A stretch of 64,000 nt of DNA from Rhodovulum sp. ES.010 (GCF_900142935.1 NZ_FSRS01000001.1:754001-818000), one strand, 5' to 3'; counted from the first letter of the stretch, positions 28,021 to 36,587 are shown. Notes: generated by a model from the sequence alone, not told the origin. Numbers and translations: made by a program.

Positions 28021-28709
28021 CCCATACCGAGCAACCGACGGTCCTGATCGTCGAGGACGAGCCCGCCCAGAGGGAGGTGCTCGCCTACAATCTCGAGGCC
28101 GAGGGTTTCCGTGTGGCCAAGGCCGAAAACGGCGACGAGGCGCTGATGCTGGTCGAGGAGATGGCGCCCGACCTGATCGTGCTGGACTGGATGCTGCCCT
28201 CGGTCTCGGGGATCGAGGTCTGCCGCCGGCTCAAGACCCGCAACGACACGCGCGCTATGCCGATCATCATGCTGTCCGCCCGCGCCGAGGAGGTCGACCG
28301 GGTGCGCGGGCTGGAAACAGGGGCCGACGACTACGTGGTGAAGCCCTATTCGGTGATCGAACTGATGGCGCGGGTCCGGGCGCTGTTGCGCCGTACGCGG
28401 CCCGCCTCGGTCGGGCAGACGCTCGAATTCGAGGATATCCGCCTCGATCCCGAGACCCACAAGGTGTTCCGCGCCGACCAGCCCCTGAAGCTCGGCCCGA
28501 CAGAGTTCCGGCTGCTCTCGACCTTCATGGAGAAGCCCGGCCGCGTCTGGAGCCGTGAGCAATTGCTCGACCGGGTCTGGGGGCGGGACATCTACGTCGA
28601 CACGCGAACGGTCGACGTGCATATCGGCCGGCTGCGCAAGGCCCTATGCCAGTACGGCGGCGAGGACCCTGTGCGCACGGTGCGCGGCGCGGGCTACGCG
28701 CTGGGTTAA
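28014..28709 (+). CDS. phoB: Phosphate regulon response regulator PhoB
   Basis: A 231-aa OmpR-type regulator. The receiver has acidic Glu14/Asp15, the phosphorylation site Asp58 (DLIVLDWMLPSVSG) and the Lys in DYVVKPYSVIELMAR. The C-terminal winged helix contains LGPTEFRLLSTFMEKPGRVW, SREQLLDRVWG and RTVDVHIGRLRKAL. It would bind the Pho box at 22396-22428. Last gene of the operon. Confidence 0.96.
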   Translation: MLTHTEQPTVLIVEDEPAQREVLAYNLEAEGFRVAKAENGDEALMLVEEMAPDLIVLDWMLPSVSGIEVCRRLKTRNDTRAMPIIMLSARAEEVDRVRGLETGADDYVVKPYSVIELMARVRALLRRTRPASVGQTLEFEDIRLDPETHKVFRADQPLKLGPTEFRLLSTFMEKPGRVWSREQLLDRVWGRDIYVDTRTVDVHIGRLRKALCQYGGEDPVRTVRGAGYALG

Positions 28710-28876
28710 CCGCGCACGCGAACGGTATCCATCAAGTCGTCGACCGCGGCCAGTAGCTCGGCCCGGACGATGGCGGCGGGCGTCATGTGGTAGACGTCGA
28801 TCTCGACCTCGTCGCGCGCGGCCTTTTGTGTCGGGCCGCCGCGTGGGGTGACCGGAAGGGGGGACAGCATCGTCAT
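28706..28876 (-). CDS. Small hypothetical protein (56 aa)
   Basis: A 56-aa product with a well-placed GGAGG before ATG 28876. Its ending VEIDVYHMTPAAIVRAELLA, then AVDDLMDTVRVRG, looks like an amphipathic helix. Its stop overlaps the phoB stop by 4 bp in a convergent layout. Codon use is like that of neighbours. No family recognised; it is short, so a chance frame cannot be excluded. An AT-rich region with a perfect palindrome (28969-28982) lies upstream. Confidence 0.5.
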   Translation of the reverse strand: MTMLSPLPVTPRGGPTQKAARDEVEIDVYHMTPAAIVRAELLAAVDDLMDTVRVRG

Positions 28877-28968
28877 GGGTGCCTCCATCGGGTGGCGCTT
28901 CTGGCAACCAAGATAGAGCATTATGCTTACGGTGCGCTTAACGGCACCAGGCCGCGATCTTTACTCCG

Positions 28969-28982
28969 ATAATAAGTATTAT
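28969..28982. promoter_or_regulatory. Perfect AT palindrome ATAATA-AG-TATTAT, possible operator
   Basis: ATAATA (28969-28974) and TATTAT (28977-28982) are inverted arms around AG, in an unusually AT-rich stretch about 95 bp upstream of the small gene on the minus strand. No regulator family can be assigned. Confidence 0.4.
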
Positions 28983-29089
28983 GTCACCTTTTATGCGTCA
29001 CCAAACGCCTCAAACCACGGTCTTTTCCTTTTCCATCACGGGCCGGTCCTCGGACAACGACCGGGTGCGGACCAGTCTCTGCTGCGATA

Positions 29090-29305
29090 TTGCGCCGGCA
29101 ATCAATCCCATACCTCGCAATCCTCACGTTGATCGCGGTGCTGAACTGCTGCCGGATCGAGGCCACCGCCAGCGCGGTTGAGGCGCGCGCGCCCCCCGGG
29201 TCCGGCTCGACCACGACGATACGAAGGTCCGGCGGGCCAAGCCGCCACAGCCAGAATGCGGCCGACGCGCCCATGACGGCACCCCCTACGAACGCGATGT
29301 CGGCC
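29090..29305 (-). pseudogene. N-terminal fragment of an FAD-dependent (DAO-family) oxidoreductase
   Basis: A minus-strand frame reads ADIAFVGGAVMGASAAFWLW, a GxGxxG-type FAD-binding start, then PDLRIVVVEPDPGGARAST and ASIRQQFSTAINVRIARYG, closely like the opening of glycine/sarcosine-oxidase-like FAD enzymes. Similarity ends near 29100 after about 65 residues, where the frame runs into non-homologous sequence. A TAA stands just before the conserved start and no proper initiation codon precedes it. It is therefore a decayed stub. The boundaries are approximate. Confidence 0.7.
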
Positions 29306-29502
29306 CTTTAGTCACCGCCCTGCCCCCCTGCAAAATGCGCTCTCGCGCCCGGTACCTCCTAGCGACCAGTCGCAGTCTCGACATTGCCGGGGATATTGCC
29401 TTAAAACACCAGACAGTTCGGGGGCATGGCGTGCCGATTTCACGCGGAGGCGGGGCTTATTCCCAAAACGCACCGCGCCAGCCCCACCGTCGGGGAGGCG
29501 CA

Positions 29503-30255
29503 ATGACGCTCGACTACGTCCGTGCCCTTGTGAATGTCCGCAGCGTCGAGGAACTTTGGGCGCTCCATTCGCGGAAGATGGCCGATTTCGGCTTCGATCG
29601 CATCATCTACGGCTTTACCCGCTTTCGCACGGCACGGTCGTTCGGCGACCGCGAAGACTTCGTCGTGCTCTCCAACCTCTGCGCGGAGTACATGCAGGCG
29701 TTCGTCGAGCGCGGGCTCTATCGCGAGGCCCCGATGGTCCGCTGGGCGACCGACAACGAGGGAGTCTGCAGCTGGAGCGAGCTTGAACGGCGCCGGGCGC
29801 GCGGCGAGCTCACGGAAGAGGAAGCGAAGGCGGTGGAGTTCAACCGCTCGATGGGCATGACCGCCGGCTATACCATCGCTTTCCGTGACATCTCGGTCCG
29901 GGCGAAAGGAGCGATCGGCCTCGTCGCGCGCCCCGGGCTCGACCAAGAGGCTGTGGACTCGGTTTGGGCCGAGCACGGGCGGGACTTGCTGTTGATGAAC
30001 GAGTTGATGCACCTGAAGGTTCAGAACCTCCCCTATGCCTCGACCCGGCCGCCGCTGACCCCCCGCCAGCGCGAGGTCCTCGAATGGGTTGGCGACGGGA
30101 AGACGACGCAGGACATCGCGACAATTCTCGGCGTGACACCCGCCACCGTTGAAAAGCACCTGCGCCTTGCTCGCGAAACGCTAGATGTCGAAACGACCGC
30201 TCAAGCCGTCCTTAAGGCATGGTTTCAAAACCAGATTTTCAGCGCCCCGCCATGA
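29503..30255 (+). CDS. LuxR-family regulator with autoinducer-binding-like domain (solo)
   Basis: A 250-aa regulator. Residues about 15-165 form an autoinducer-binding-like domain (FGFDRIIYGFTRFRT, LYREAPMVRWATDNEGVCSW, AVEFNRSMGMTAGYTIAFRD). Residues about 180-245 form a LuxR HTH: LTPRQREVLEWVGDGKTTQD, IATILGVTPATVEKHLRLA. The usual Asp-Pro of acyl-homoserine-lactone receptors is replaced by Ala-Pro in YREAPMVRW, so the ligand may differ. No luxI is in the window. ATG 29503 has GGGGAGG upstream. A long hairpin lies 130 bp downstream. Confidence 0.85.
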   Translation: MTLDYVRALVNVRSVEELWALHSRKMADFGFDRIIYGFTRFRTARSFGDREDFVVLSNLCAEYMQAFVERGLYREAPMVRWATDNEGVCSWSELERRRARGELTEEEAKAVEFNRSMGMTAGYTIAFRDISVRAKGAIGLVARPGLDQEAVDSVWAEHGRDLLLMNELMHLKVQNLPYASTRPPLTPRQREVLEWVGDGKTTQDIATILGVTPATVEKHLRLARETLDVETTAQAVLKAWFQNQIFSAPP

Positions 30256-30595
30256 TGCACACGCGAATCGCGACGCGGACGGCTCGGCGCCTTAGGGGCG
30301 AGTAAGGATTCCCTGACTTTCTTTACCAAGCGTTAACCGGCAACAATCCGCTTGTTCCGTGAGTGGTGGCCTTGAGGCCAGGAACCGCGACCGGGAGGGA
30401 ACTCGCCGCATTCTGCGAGCCTCCCGGTCGCCCGGGAAACCGGACGCGTCGCGGGCGGTCTATAGTCGGCCGTTCGTGGCGTCGCTTCTTGCACGCATGG
30501 CCTCAGGTTGGGGAAGCGGGAAGCGGAGGCGGTGCGGCGAAGGGGTGTCGCACCGCCTTTGCGTGCGGGCGGTCGCGCAGTTCGCAAAACGCGTT
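30256..30595. other. Structured intergenic stretch, no gene seen
   Basis: Between the LuxR gene and the tsf terminator, several inverted repeats occur: 30366-30379, 30387-30431, 30532-30555 (CGGTGCG/CGCACCG) and 30552-30573 (ACCGCC/GGCGGT). No ORF here has recognisable sequence. It could hold the LuxR 3' end structure or an unannotated RNA. Confidence 0.45.
30387..30431. repeat. Long interrupted hairpin downstream of luxR gene
   Basis: GCGACCGGGAGG (30387-30398) pairs with CCTCCCGGTCGC (30420-30431). Inside, CTCGC (30402-30406) pairs with GCGAG (30415-30419), leaving a 3-nt bulge and an 8-nt loop. A smaller hairpin TGGCC-TTGA-GGCCA stands just before. No U run follows on either strand, so it is not a standard terminator. 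Confidence 0.55.
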
Positions 30596-30620
30596 GGGCG
30601 GCGCGATGCCCGCGCCGCCC
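30596..30620 (-). terminator. Terminator hairpin after tsf
   Basis: GGGCGGCGCG (30596-30605) pairs with CGCGCCGCCC (30611-30620) around ATGCC. On the minus strand it lies 25 bp past the tsf stop and is followed by AACGCGTTTTG, a weak U tract. Fits the end of the rpsB-tsf transcript. Confidence 0.65.
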
Positions 30621-30644
30621 CGGATACTCAGATCGAGCCCTTAG

Positions 30645-31520
30645 TCAGCCTTGCGCAGCCTTGGCGACCTCGGCGGCGAAATCTTCCGCCTCCTTCTCGA
30701 TCCCCTCGCCGACCTCGAGCCGGACAAAACCGGTGATCGTGGCGCCGGCTTCTTTGGCGGCGGCCTCGACCGTCAGGTCGGGGTTGACCACAAAAGCCTG
30801 GCCCAGCAGCGTGATCTCAGACAGGAACTTCTTCATCCGGCCTTCGATTATCTTCTCGATGACCTGCTCGGGCTTGCCGCTCTCGCGCGCGATGTCGACC
30901 TGAACCTGGCGCTCCTTCTCAAGCACCGCCGGATCAAGATCGTCCGCACCCAGCGACGCGGGGTTCGCGGCGGCGACATGCATCGCAATCTGGCGCCCGA
31001 ATGCCTCGTCGCCGCCGGTCATTGCGACCAGCACGCCGATCTTTCCCATGCCGGGCACAGCAGCGTTGTGCATGTAGGACACGACCGTTTCGCCCTCGAC
31101 CTTGGCCATCCGGCGCAGCGTCATGTTCTCGCCGATGGTCGCGATCTTGTCGGTCAAGGTGTCTTCGACCGACTTGCCGCCCAGATCGGCCGCCTTGAGC
31201 GCATCGATATCGTCGGCTTCCAGCGCCGCCTTCGCGATGCCGGCCACCATCTCTTGGAATTCGGCGTTCTTCGCGACGAAATCGGTTTCCGAGTTCACCT
31301 CGACGGCGACGCCTTTTCCGCCCGCGACCTCGACGGCCACGAGGCCCTCGGCAGCAGTACGGCCCGATTTCTTGGCCGCCTTGGCCAAGCCCTTGGTGCG
31401 CAGCCAGTCGACCGCGGCCTCCATGTCGCCGCCGGTCTCGGTCAGCGCCTTCTTGGCATCCATCATGCCCGCGCCGGTCTTGTCGCGCAACTCTTTCACC
31501 AGTGCAGCGGTGATTGCCAT
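30645..31520 (-). CDS. tsf: Translation elongation factor Ts
   Basis: A 291-aa guanine-nucleotide exchange factor for EF-Tu. The UBA-like start [20 protein letters not shown] then [20 protein letters not shown] is diagnostic, and [13 protein letters not shown] carries the Asp-Phe pair that inserts into EF-Tu. ATG 31520 is taken because the conserved start lies there. It follows rpsB on the same strand with a 91-bp gap, the universal order. Confidence 0.97.
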   Translation of the reverse strand: MAITAALVKELRDKTGAGMMDAKKALTETGGDMEAAVDWLRTKGLAKAAKKSGRTAAEGLVAVEVAGGKGVAVEVNSETDFVAKNAEFQEMVAGIAKAALEADDIDALKAADLGGKSVEDTLTDKIATIGENMTLRRMAKVEGETVVSYMHNAAVPGMGKIGVLVAMTGGDEAFGRQIAMHVAAANPASLGADDLDPAVLEKERQVQVDIARESGKPEQVIEKIIEGRMKKFLSEITLLGQAFVVNPDLTVEAAAKEAGATITGFVRLEVGEGIEKEAEDFAAEVAKAAQG

Positions 31521-31611
31521 GGCTCGGCTCTCCTCGATTGTCCTTATCGCATACATGTGCCCGGCGCGGCCTTATCCGCGCCGGGTGTCAAACCCGTGAC
31601 AGGCCGCCGGG

Positions 31612-32409
31612 TCAGGCGTCGGCCTTTTCCTCGGTGGTCTTCTCGCCTTCGCCGGCCTCCGCCAGCAGCTCCTCGGCCGGGGAGTCCTCCAGCGCGCCGA
31701 TATCGACGCCCGCGGTCTCCATCTGCGCGCTCATACCATCAAGCGCAGCACGGCTGGCCAGATCGCAGTAGAGCCCGATGGCGCGGGCGGCGTCGTCGTT
31801 GCCCGGAATGATATAGTCCACCCCCTCGGGCGAGCAGTTGGTGTCGACCACCGCCACGACTGGGATGCCCAGTTTACGGGCCTCGGCGATGGCAAGGTCC
31901 TCCTTGTTCACGTCGATCACGAACAGAAGGTCCGGCAGCCCGCCCATCTCGCGGATGCCGCCGAGGCTCGCCTGAAGCTTGGCCTGCTCGCGCTCCATGC
32001 CGAGGCGTTCCTTCTTGGTCAGGCCCTCGGCGCCAGCGGCCATCTGCTCGTCGATGTCGTTCAGCCGCTTGATCGACTGGGACACGGTCTTCCAGTTGGT
32101 CAGCGTGCCGCCCAGCCAGCGGTGGTTCATGTAGTACTGGGCGCATTTCTCGGCCGCCTCGGCGATCGGTTTCTGCGCCTGGCGCTTGGTGCCGACGAAC
32201 AGCACACGGCCGCCCTTGGCTACAGTTTCGCGGATGACGTTCAGCGCGGCGTCCAGCATTGGGACGGTTTGCGTCAGGTCGATGATGTGGATGCCGTTGC
32301 GGTCGCCATAGATGAACTCGCCCATGCGGGGGTTCCACCGCTGGGTCTGGTGACCGAAATGCACGCCAGCTTCCAGAAGCTGACGCATCGAGAACTCGGG
32401 AAGCGCCAT
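31612..32409 (-). CDS. rpsB: 30S ribosomal protein S2
   Basis: A 265-aa ribosomal protein. Family blocks are [20 protein letters not shown] (about residues 6-25), [40 protein letters not shown] and [20 protein letters not shown]. The C-terminal acidic tail ([20 protein letters not shown]) is common in alphaproteobacteria. First gene of rpsB-tsf. Confidence 0.98.
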   Translation of the reverse strand: MALPEFSMRQLLEAGVHFGHQTQRWNPRMGEFIYGDRNGIHIIDLTQTVPMLDAALNVIRETVAKGGRVLFVGTKRQAQKPIAEAAEKCAQYYMNHRWLGGTLTNWKTVSQSIKRLNDIDEQMAAGAEGLTKKERLGMEREQAKLQASLGGIREMGGLPDLLFVIDVNKEDLAIAEARKLGIPVVAVVDTNCSPEGVDYIIPGNDDAARAIGLYCDLASRAALDGMSAQMETAGVDIGALEDSPAEELLAEAGEGEKTTEEKADA

Positions 32410-32877
32410 AATCCTATCCTTTCCGGTTTGCGCCTGGGCGGGGCATTAAGGGCATCTGCCCAACCGGCGGACCGCAAGCGGGATGTCTCCCCGCAAGGGC
32501 CCAGCCCCGCCTGTCGAAGTGGCGCGCGGATAACGCGTTTGGCGCGCGAATGCAAGCCCCTGTGCGGACATACGGCGTGCTCAGACTGTTTCGGCCGAGA
32601 CCAGCGACGCGAACACGCGTACGAAAAAAGAGCCGGTCCACCGACGCGACGCGCGAACTTTGTCCAGAAGCCCGTGCATGCACACGGTATCTCCGGCCCC
32701 ACTGAGGACGGTCGAGCGCGAGCCTCTCGCGCCGCTCTGACCGGCAGGCCGACGACGGGCTGCACAGCAGGCGGGCCGCCGGACGGAAAGCGCGTCACGC
32801 GGCATGTTAACGAAGCTTGCGCTATTGTAGACGGGCCTGCCGCATCCTAGCTTTAAGGGGCAGACAGGATTGGGCCA
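32410..32877. other. Divergent intergenic region rpsB / DUF502 gene
   Basis: The 468 bp hold the rpsB leader and promoter (minus strand) and the upstream region of the DUF502 gene. A 117-codon minus-strand frame crosses it but has no ribosome-binding site or known motif. Nothing else was recognised. Confidence 0.5.
32527..32555 (-). promoter_or_regulatory. Predicted rpsB promoter
   Basis: On the minus strand TTGCAT (32555-32550) and TATCCG (32532-32527) are separated by 17 bp. Transcription would start near 32520, giving a leader of about 110 nt before rpsB, room for the autoregulatory S2 leader known in other bacteria (not demonstrated here). Confidence 0.55.
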
Positions 32878-33615
32878 ATGTTCGAGACTCCCGACCCCCA
32901 CCACGACGAGCCCCAGGACGGCCAGACCCGGCATTTCGGGCGCTCGATCCTAGCCAAGTTCAGGAACAACTTCCTGGCAGGGCTGGTCGTGATCGCGCCG
33001 GTCGGCCTGACCGTCTGGCTGATCTGGACGGTGACCGGTTGGATCGACGGGTTCGTGCTGCCACTGGTGCCCAACAAGTTCCAACCCGAGCAGTACATCG
33101 GCATCGACATCCGCGGGCTGGGTGTGATCTTCTTCTTGCTGTTCACCCTGCTGGTCGGCTGGACGGCCAAGGGCATGGTCGGCCGGTCCTTTATCCACTG
33201 GGGCGAGCGGGTGGTCGACAGGATGCCGGTGATCCGCTCGGTCTACAATGGGCTCAAGCAGATATCCGAAACAGTCTTCGCCCAGTCGGAGACGAGCTTC
33301 GACCGAGCTTGCCTGGTGGAATACCCGCGCAAGGGAATATGGGCGATGGCCTTCATCTCGACCCGGGCCAAGGGCGAGGTGAACCGGAAGATCCCGCGCG
33401 ATGAAAAGATGATCTCGGTCTTCCTGCCGACGACGCCGAACCCGACCTCGGGCTTTCTGCTCTTCGTGCCGGAAAGCGACGTGATCGAACTCGACATGAC
33501 CGTCGAAGAGGCCGCGAAGCTGGTGATCTCGGCCGGGCTTGTCGCCCCCGAGGACAAGGTGATCCCGGCGCCCGGGCCGCTGCAGGAAGTCGCGCGGCAG
33601 AAGATCGGCGCCTGA
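32878..33615 (+). CDS. DUF502 family membrane protein
   Basis: A 245-aa protein of the DUF502 family. It has two transmembrane helices (about residues 33-56 and 77-97). The family signature is FLAGLVVIAPVGLTVWLIW, then MPVIRSVYNGLKQISETVF and VFLPTTPNPTSGFLLFVPES. Function is unknown; relatives are widespread in bacteria and plant plastids (LIKE COV). It is followed after 7 bp by a lysE-type gene. Confidence 0.93.
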   Translation: MFETPDPHHDEPQDGQTRHFGRSILAKFRNNFLAGLVVIAPVGLTVWLIWTVTGWIDGFVLPLVPNKFQPEQYIGIDIRGLGVIFFLLFTLLVGWTAKGMVGRSFIHWGERVVDRMPVIRSVYNGLKQISETVFAQSETSFDRACLVEYPRKGIWAMAFISTRAKGEVNRKIPRDEKMISVFLPTTPNPTSGFLLFVPESDVIELDMTVEEAAKLVISAGLVAPEDKVIPAPGPLQEVARQKIGA

Positions 33616-33622
33616 TCTTTCG

Positions 33623-34231
33623 GTGCTTGCCGCCGCCGTCACCGGCTTTGCCACATCGCTTTCGCTGATCCTTGCGATCGGTGCCCAGAACGCCTTCGTG
33701 CTCCGTCAGGGATTGCTGCGCGCCCATGTGTTCGGGCTGTGCCTGTTCTGCGCGGCCTCCGACGCTGTGCTGATCGCCGCAGGGGTGGCCGGGTTCAGCG
33801 CGCTTTCGGGCACCCTGCCCTGGCTACCAGCGGCGCTGACCTTGGGCGGCGCGGCGTTCCTTCTCATCTACGGCGCGGTCAGGTTCCGTGCCGCCTGGGC
33901 GGGCGCACACGCGCTGGCAGCCGCCGGGCGGGCCGGATCGCAGTGGGCAGTACTGGGAACCGCGGCGGCACTGACCTGGCTCAACCCCCATGTCTACCTC
34001 GACACGCTGGGCTTGATCGGCGCAGTGTCGACCCGCTTTGGGGACGCGTCCGAGCGGCTTGCCTTTGGCAGCGGCGCGGTCGCCGCCTCTTTCGTGTTCT
34101 TCTTTGCGCTCGGCTACGGTGCCCGGCTTCTGGCGCCGGCGATGGCCGACCCGCGGGCGTGGCGGCTGCTCGATTTCGGCATCGGTGTTACGATGTGGAC
34201 GATTGCCGGCGGGTTGATCGCGGGGTTTTGA
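33623..34231 (+). CDS. LysE/ArgO-family amino acid exporter
   Basis: A 202-aa membrane protein with six hydrophobic segments. The family pattern is SLSLILAIGAQNAFVLRQGL (about residues 12-31) and TAAALTWLNPHVYLDTLGLI (about 114-133), both typical of the LysE/ArgO branch that exports lysine or arginine. It starts with GTG at 33623, 7 bp after the DUF502 stop. Substrate is inferred from the family. Confidence 0.9.
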   Translation: MLAAAVTGFATSLSLILAIGAQNAFVLRQGLLRAHVFGLCLFCAASDAVLIAAGVAGFSALSGTLPWLPAALTLGGAAFLLIYGAVRFRAAWAGAHALAAAGRAGSQWAVLGTAAALTWLNPHVYLDTLGLIGAVSTRFGDASERLAFGSGAVAASFVFFFALGYGARLLAPAMADPRAWRLLDFGIGVTMWTIAGGLIAGF

Positions 34232-34274
34232 ACGGATCGGCCGGGCGCGGCCTGCGGCCGCGTGCCTCCGGCGG

Positions 34275-34294
34275 GAGTATTTCGGTCAAGACGC
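34275..34294 (+). repeat. GAGTATT-type intergenic repeat, copy B
   Basis: GAGTATTTCGGTCAAGACGC follows GC-rich inverted sequence between the convergent lysE-type and patatin genes. It matches copies at 10654-10678 (minus) and 54850-54876. Confidence 0.55.
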
Positions 34295-34306
34295 AGGCCG
34301 GGCGCG

Positions 34307-35344
34307 TCAGTCGCAAAGCCGATGCAGGTCCACAGTGCCGGCCCGGCCGAGGCGCGGCTTGACATCGGCGATGAAGCGGTCGGCCGCCGCCCGGCCCGCG
34401 GCCTTGAGCTCGGACAGGACGACCGGGCTGGGCACGAGTTTGGTCGCCACGTTCAGCTCGCGCATAACCCCGTCATCGGCGATCATGTGGATCCGCACGT
34501 CCTTCATCGAGCCGCCGGCGAGCTGGCCCTCGGCGATCATGTCCCGGACCATCTGGATCGCCCGCAACTCCCGCAGGAGCGAGGCGTTGAAGCTGATCTC
34601 GTTGATCCGGTTCTGGATCTCCTGACTGCTGACCGGAACCTCGTTGCGTTCAAGCGGGTTGATCGAGACCACCACGATGTCTTCGGGCAGGTCGGCCGCG
34701 AAAAGCGGGAAGAGCGCCGGGTTGCCGGTATAGCCACCGTCCCAGTAAGCGTCCGCCTCGCCGGTCTCGGGATCGGTCACTTCTACCGCTTGGAACAGCG
34801 TGGGTAGGCAGGCGGAGGCGAGGATTGCCTCCGTCGAGATCGCGTCGCCCTCGAAGATCTTGACCTTGCCGGTGCGCACGTTGGTGGCGCCGACGAAAAG
34901 CGCGGGCGCGATGTGTGCGCAAACCCGGCCGAAATCGAATCGCTCGACCACGCGCTCCAGCGGGTTGCGGTAGAACGGGCCGTAGACATAGGGGCTGACA
35001 ATCCGGCTTGCGGCATCGGTCAGCGACCAGGGCAGGGCGAATTCCAGCATCCGGGCGACCGCGCCGGCCCCTGGCGTGAAAGCGGCCATCCAGTGGGTCA
35101 GGCGCAGATCGCCGACTGCGCCGACCTGGCCCCAGAGCCAATCGAGATTTTCGCGCGCGGCTTCTGCGCCCCCGGAGACCATCCCCGCCTTGAGCGCCGC
35201 GCCGTTGAGCGCCCCGGCCGAGGTGCCCGAGATGCCGGCGATCTCGATTTCGGGGTCTTCCAGCAGCCGGTCGAGCACCCCCCAGGTAAAGGCGCCATGG
35301 GCGCCGCCGCCCTGAAGCGCAAGGTTGATCGGCGTCACGCTCAT
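34307..35344 (-). CDS. Patatin-like phospholipase family protein
   Basis: A 345-aa serine lipid hydrolase. The oxyanion loop is QGGGAHGAFTWGVLDRLLED (residues 11-30). Ser42 is in the nucleophile elbow GTSAGALNG. The catalytic Asp is in YWDGGYTGNPALFPL (about residue 205). The N-terminal DUF3734-like C extension is seen in PHB-related patatins. Located just after bdhA on the same strand, a common alphaproteobacterial pair, so a role in polyhydroxybutyrate or membrane lipid turnover is likely but not shown. Confidence 0.92.
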   Translation of the reverse strand: MSVTPINLALQGGGAHGAFTWGVLDRLLEDPEIEIAGISGTSAGALNGAALKAGMVSGGAEAARENLDWLWGQVGAVGDLRLTHWMAAFTPGAGAVARMLEFALPWSLTDAASRIVSPYVYGPFYRNPLERVVERFDFGRVCAHIAPALFVGATNVRTGKVKIFEGDAISTEAILASACLPTLFQAVEVTDPETGEADAYWDGGYTGNPALFPLFAADLPEDIVVVSINPLERNEVPVSSQEIQNRINEISFNASLLRELRAIQMVRDMIAEGQLAGGSMKDVRIHMIADDGVMRELNVATKLVPSPVVLSELKAAGRAAADRFIADVKPRLGRAGTVDLHRLCD

Positions 35345-35380
35345 GGCCAGCCCCCGGGGACGGATCGATCCGGCGCGCGC

Positions 35381-36154
35381 TTACAGCGCGGTCCAGCCGC
35401 CGTCGACGCTGATCGTGGTGCCGGTGATCTGGGTCGCGGCGTCGGAGCAAAGGAACACGGCGGTCCCGCCCAATTCTTCGACAGTGGCGAATTCCTTGGA
35501 GGGCTGACGCTCCAAGAGGACCTTCTCGATCACCTCGTCGCGCTCCATGCCGTACTCTTTCATCGTATCGGGGATTTGCGCCTCGACCAGCTGGGTCAAC
35601 ACGTAGCCCGGGCAAATCGCGTTGGCGGTGATCGGCTCGCGCGCGGTCTCAAGCGCGGTCACCTTGGTCAGGCCTACGATCCCGTGCTTGGCCGCGACAT
35701 AGGCGGACTTGAAGGGCGAGGCGGTCAGGCCGTGCGCCGAGGCGATGTTGATCACCCGGCCCCAGCCCGCCTTGCGCATCAGCGGCAGCGCAGCGGCGGT
35801 GGTGTGGAAGGCCGAGGACAGGTTGATCGCGATGATGGCGTCCCACTTCTCGACCGGGAAGGCGTCGATCGCGGCGACATGCTGAATGCCCGCGTTATTC
35901 ACCAGGATGTCGCAGACGCCCGCGCGCTCCACCAGCGAGCGGCATTCGTCCGGCTTGGACATGTCGGCCTTGATGTAGCGCGCCGACACGCCGTGCTCCT
36001 GGCTCAGATCATGGGCGAGTTTGTGGTCCTCATCACTGTCAGTGAAGGAATTCAGAACGACATCGGCGCCCGCGCGGGCGAGTTCATGGGCCACGCCGAG
36101 CCCGATGCCCGAATTTGAGCCGGTTACGATGGCAGTCTTGCCGGAAAGCGACAT
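35381..36154 (-). CDS. bdhA: 3-hydroxybutyrate dehydrogenase
   Basis: A 257-aa short-chain dehydrogenase that interconverts D-3-hydroxybutyrate and acetoacetate with NAD. The cofactor motif is TGSNSGIGLG (residues 11-20), then NNAGIQHVAAIDAFP, and the catalytic Ser139, Tyr152, Lys156. The substrate-specific YVLTQLVEAQIPDTMKEYGM and the end ITGTTISVDGGWTAL match BdhA rather than general SDRs. Followed by the patatin gene 36 bp later. Confidence 0.93.
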   Translation of the reverse strand: MSLSGKTAIVTGSNSGIGLGVAHELARAGADVVLNSFTDSDEDHKLAHDLSQEHGVSARYIKADMSKPDECRSLVERAGVCDILVNNAGIQHVAAIDAFPVEKWDAIIAINLSSAFHTTAAALPLMRKAGWGRVINIASAHGLTASPFKSAYVAAKHGIVGLTKVTALETAREPITANAICPGYVLTQLVEAQIPDTMKEYGMERDEVIEKVLLERQPSKEFATVEELGGTAVFLCSDAATQITGTTISVDGGWTAL

Positions 36155-36504
36155 GGCGGAGTCCTTTTTGTTACAGAGGTCCAGACAGTGGCGAGCCTAC
36201 ATGCTGCACCTGCGGCGTGAAAGCGTGATGACGGGGGCGGGCTGCAGGGCCGGTTCCGACTCCTTGGCATCAACTTCGCCCCGAACTCCCGCGTCGAAGA
36301 CCCCGCCCACTTCCCTGCGAATCGCCCAAACAACGGGGCAGCGGCGCGCCGGCCGCACACCCGTCGCCGCTCCGTCGCACCCAGTACTACCATGATCCCG
36401 CCAGCCGGCCCTGCATCGGACCGGATGGGTTTTGTGCTGGTCCTGCGACTCCGGTGGCGCCGACACGGGCCGTGATCGCGGAGCGTAGCGGCCCCGGAAG
36501 GCGG
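36155..36504. other. Intergenic stretch upstream of bdhA, no gene seen
   Basis: About 350 bp between the bdhA start and the small-RNA terminator. It must hold the bdhA promoter, but no convincing -35/-10 pair was found. Short frames on both strands have no recognisable sequence. Confidence 0.45.
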
Positions 36505-36581
36505 CAAAAAAAACGCCCGCACGAGGCGGGCGTTAAGTTATTGAGGCAGGTTTCATACAGGCAAGAAACCTATCGAGCAGT
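36505..36581 (-). ncRNA. Candidate small regulatory RNA (about 77 nt)
   Basis: A near-consensus promoter on the minus strand (TTGGAC 36616-36611, 17-bp spacer, TATAAA 36593-36588) points to a start at about 36581. The transcript would hold a hairpin AGGTTTC/GAAACCT (36571-36565 with 36554-36548). A single-stranded CCTGCCTC stretch overlaps the 3' arm of that hairpin, and an intrinsic terminator with eight U follows. No ORF with a ribosome-binding site lies within it, and no gene upstream on that strand needs this terminator. Size and shape are those of an Hfq-type small RNA, and hfq is in this window. No known family was recognised. Confidence 0.7.
36506..36534 (-). terminator. Strong rho-independent terminator (end of candidate small RNA)
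   Basis: AACGCCCGC (36512-36520) pairs with GCGGGCGTT (36526-36534) around ACGAG. On the minus strand it runs into T8 (36513-36506). The U tract is on the minus strand only, so it serves a transcript read leftwards. Confidence 0.88.
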
Positions 36582-36587
36582 GAATTC

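Larger units (their letters stand above)
28877..29502. other. Intergenic region with oxidoreductase stub and AT-rich segment
   Basis: Between the small gene and the LuxR gene this 626-bp stretch holds the AT-rich palindrome region (about 28920-29035), the FAD-oxidoreductase fragment (29090-29305) and the LuxR leader. No intact gene was found. Base composition of the first part is clearly lower in GC than its surroundings, which fits a rearrangement or deletion scar. Confidence 0.55.

Noticed and set aside
29306..29502. A lux-box-like operator upstream of the LuxR gene
   Set aside because: No 18-20 bp palindrome of lux-box type was found in this leader.
32581..32934. 117-codon minus-strand frame upstream of the DUF502 gene
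   Set aside because: No ribosome-binding site, no family features, and it overlaps the start of the DUF502 gene.
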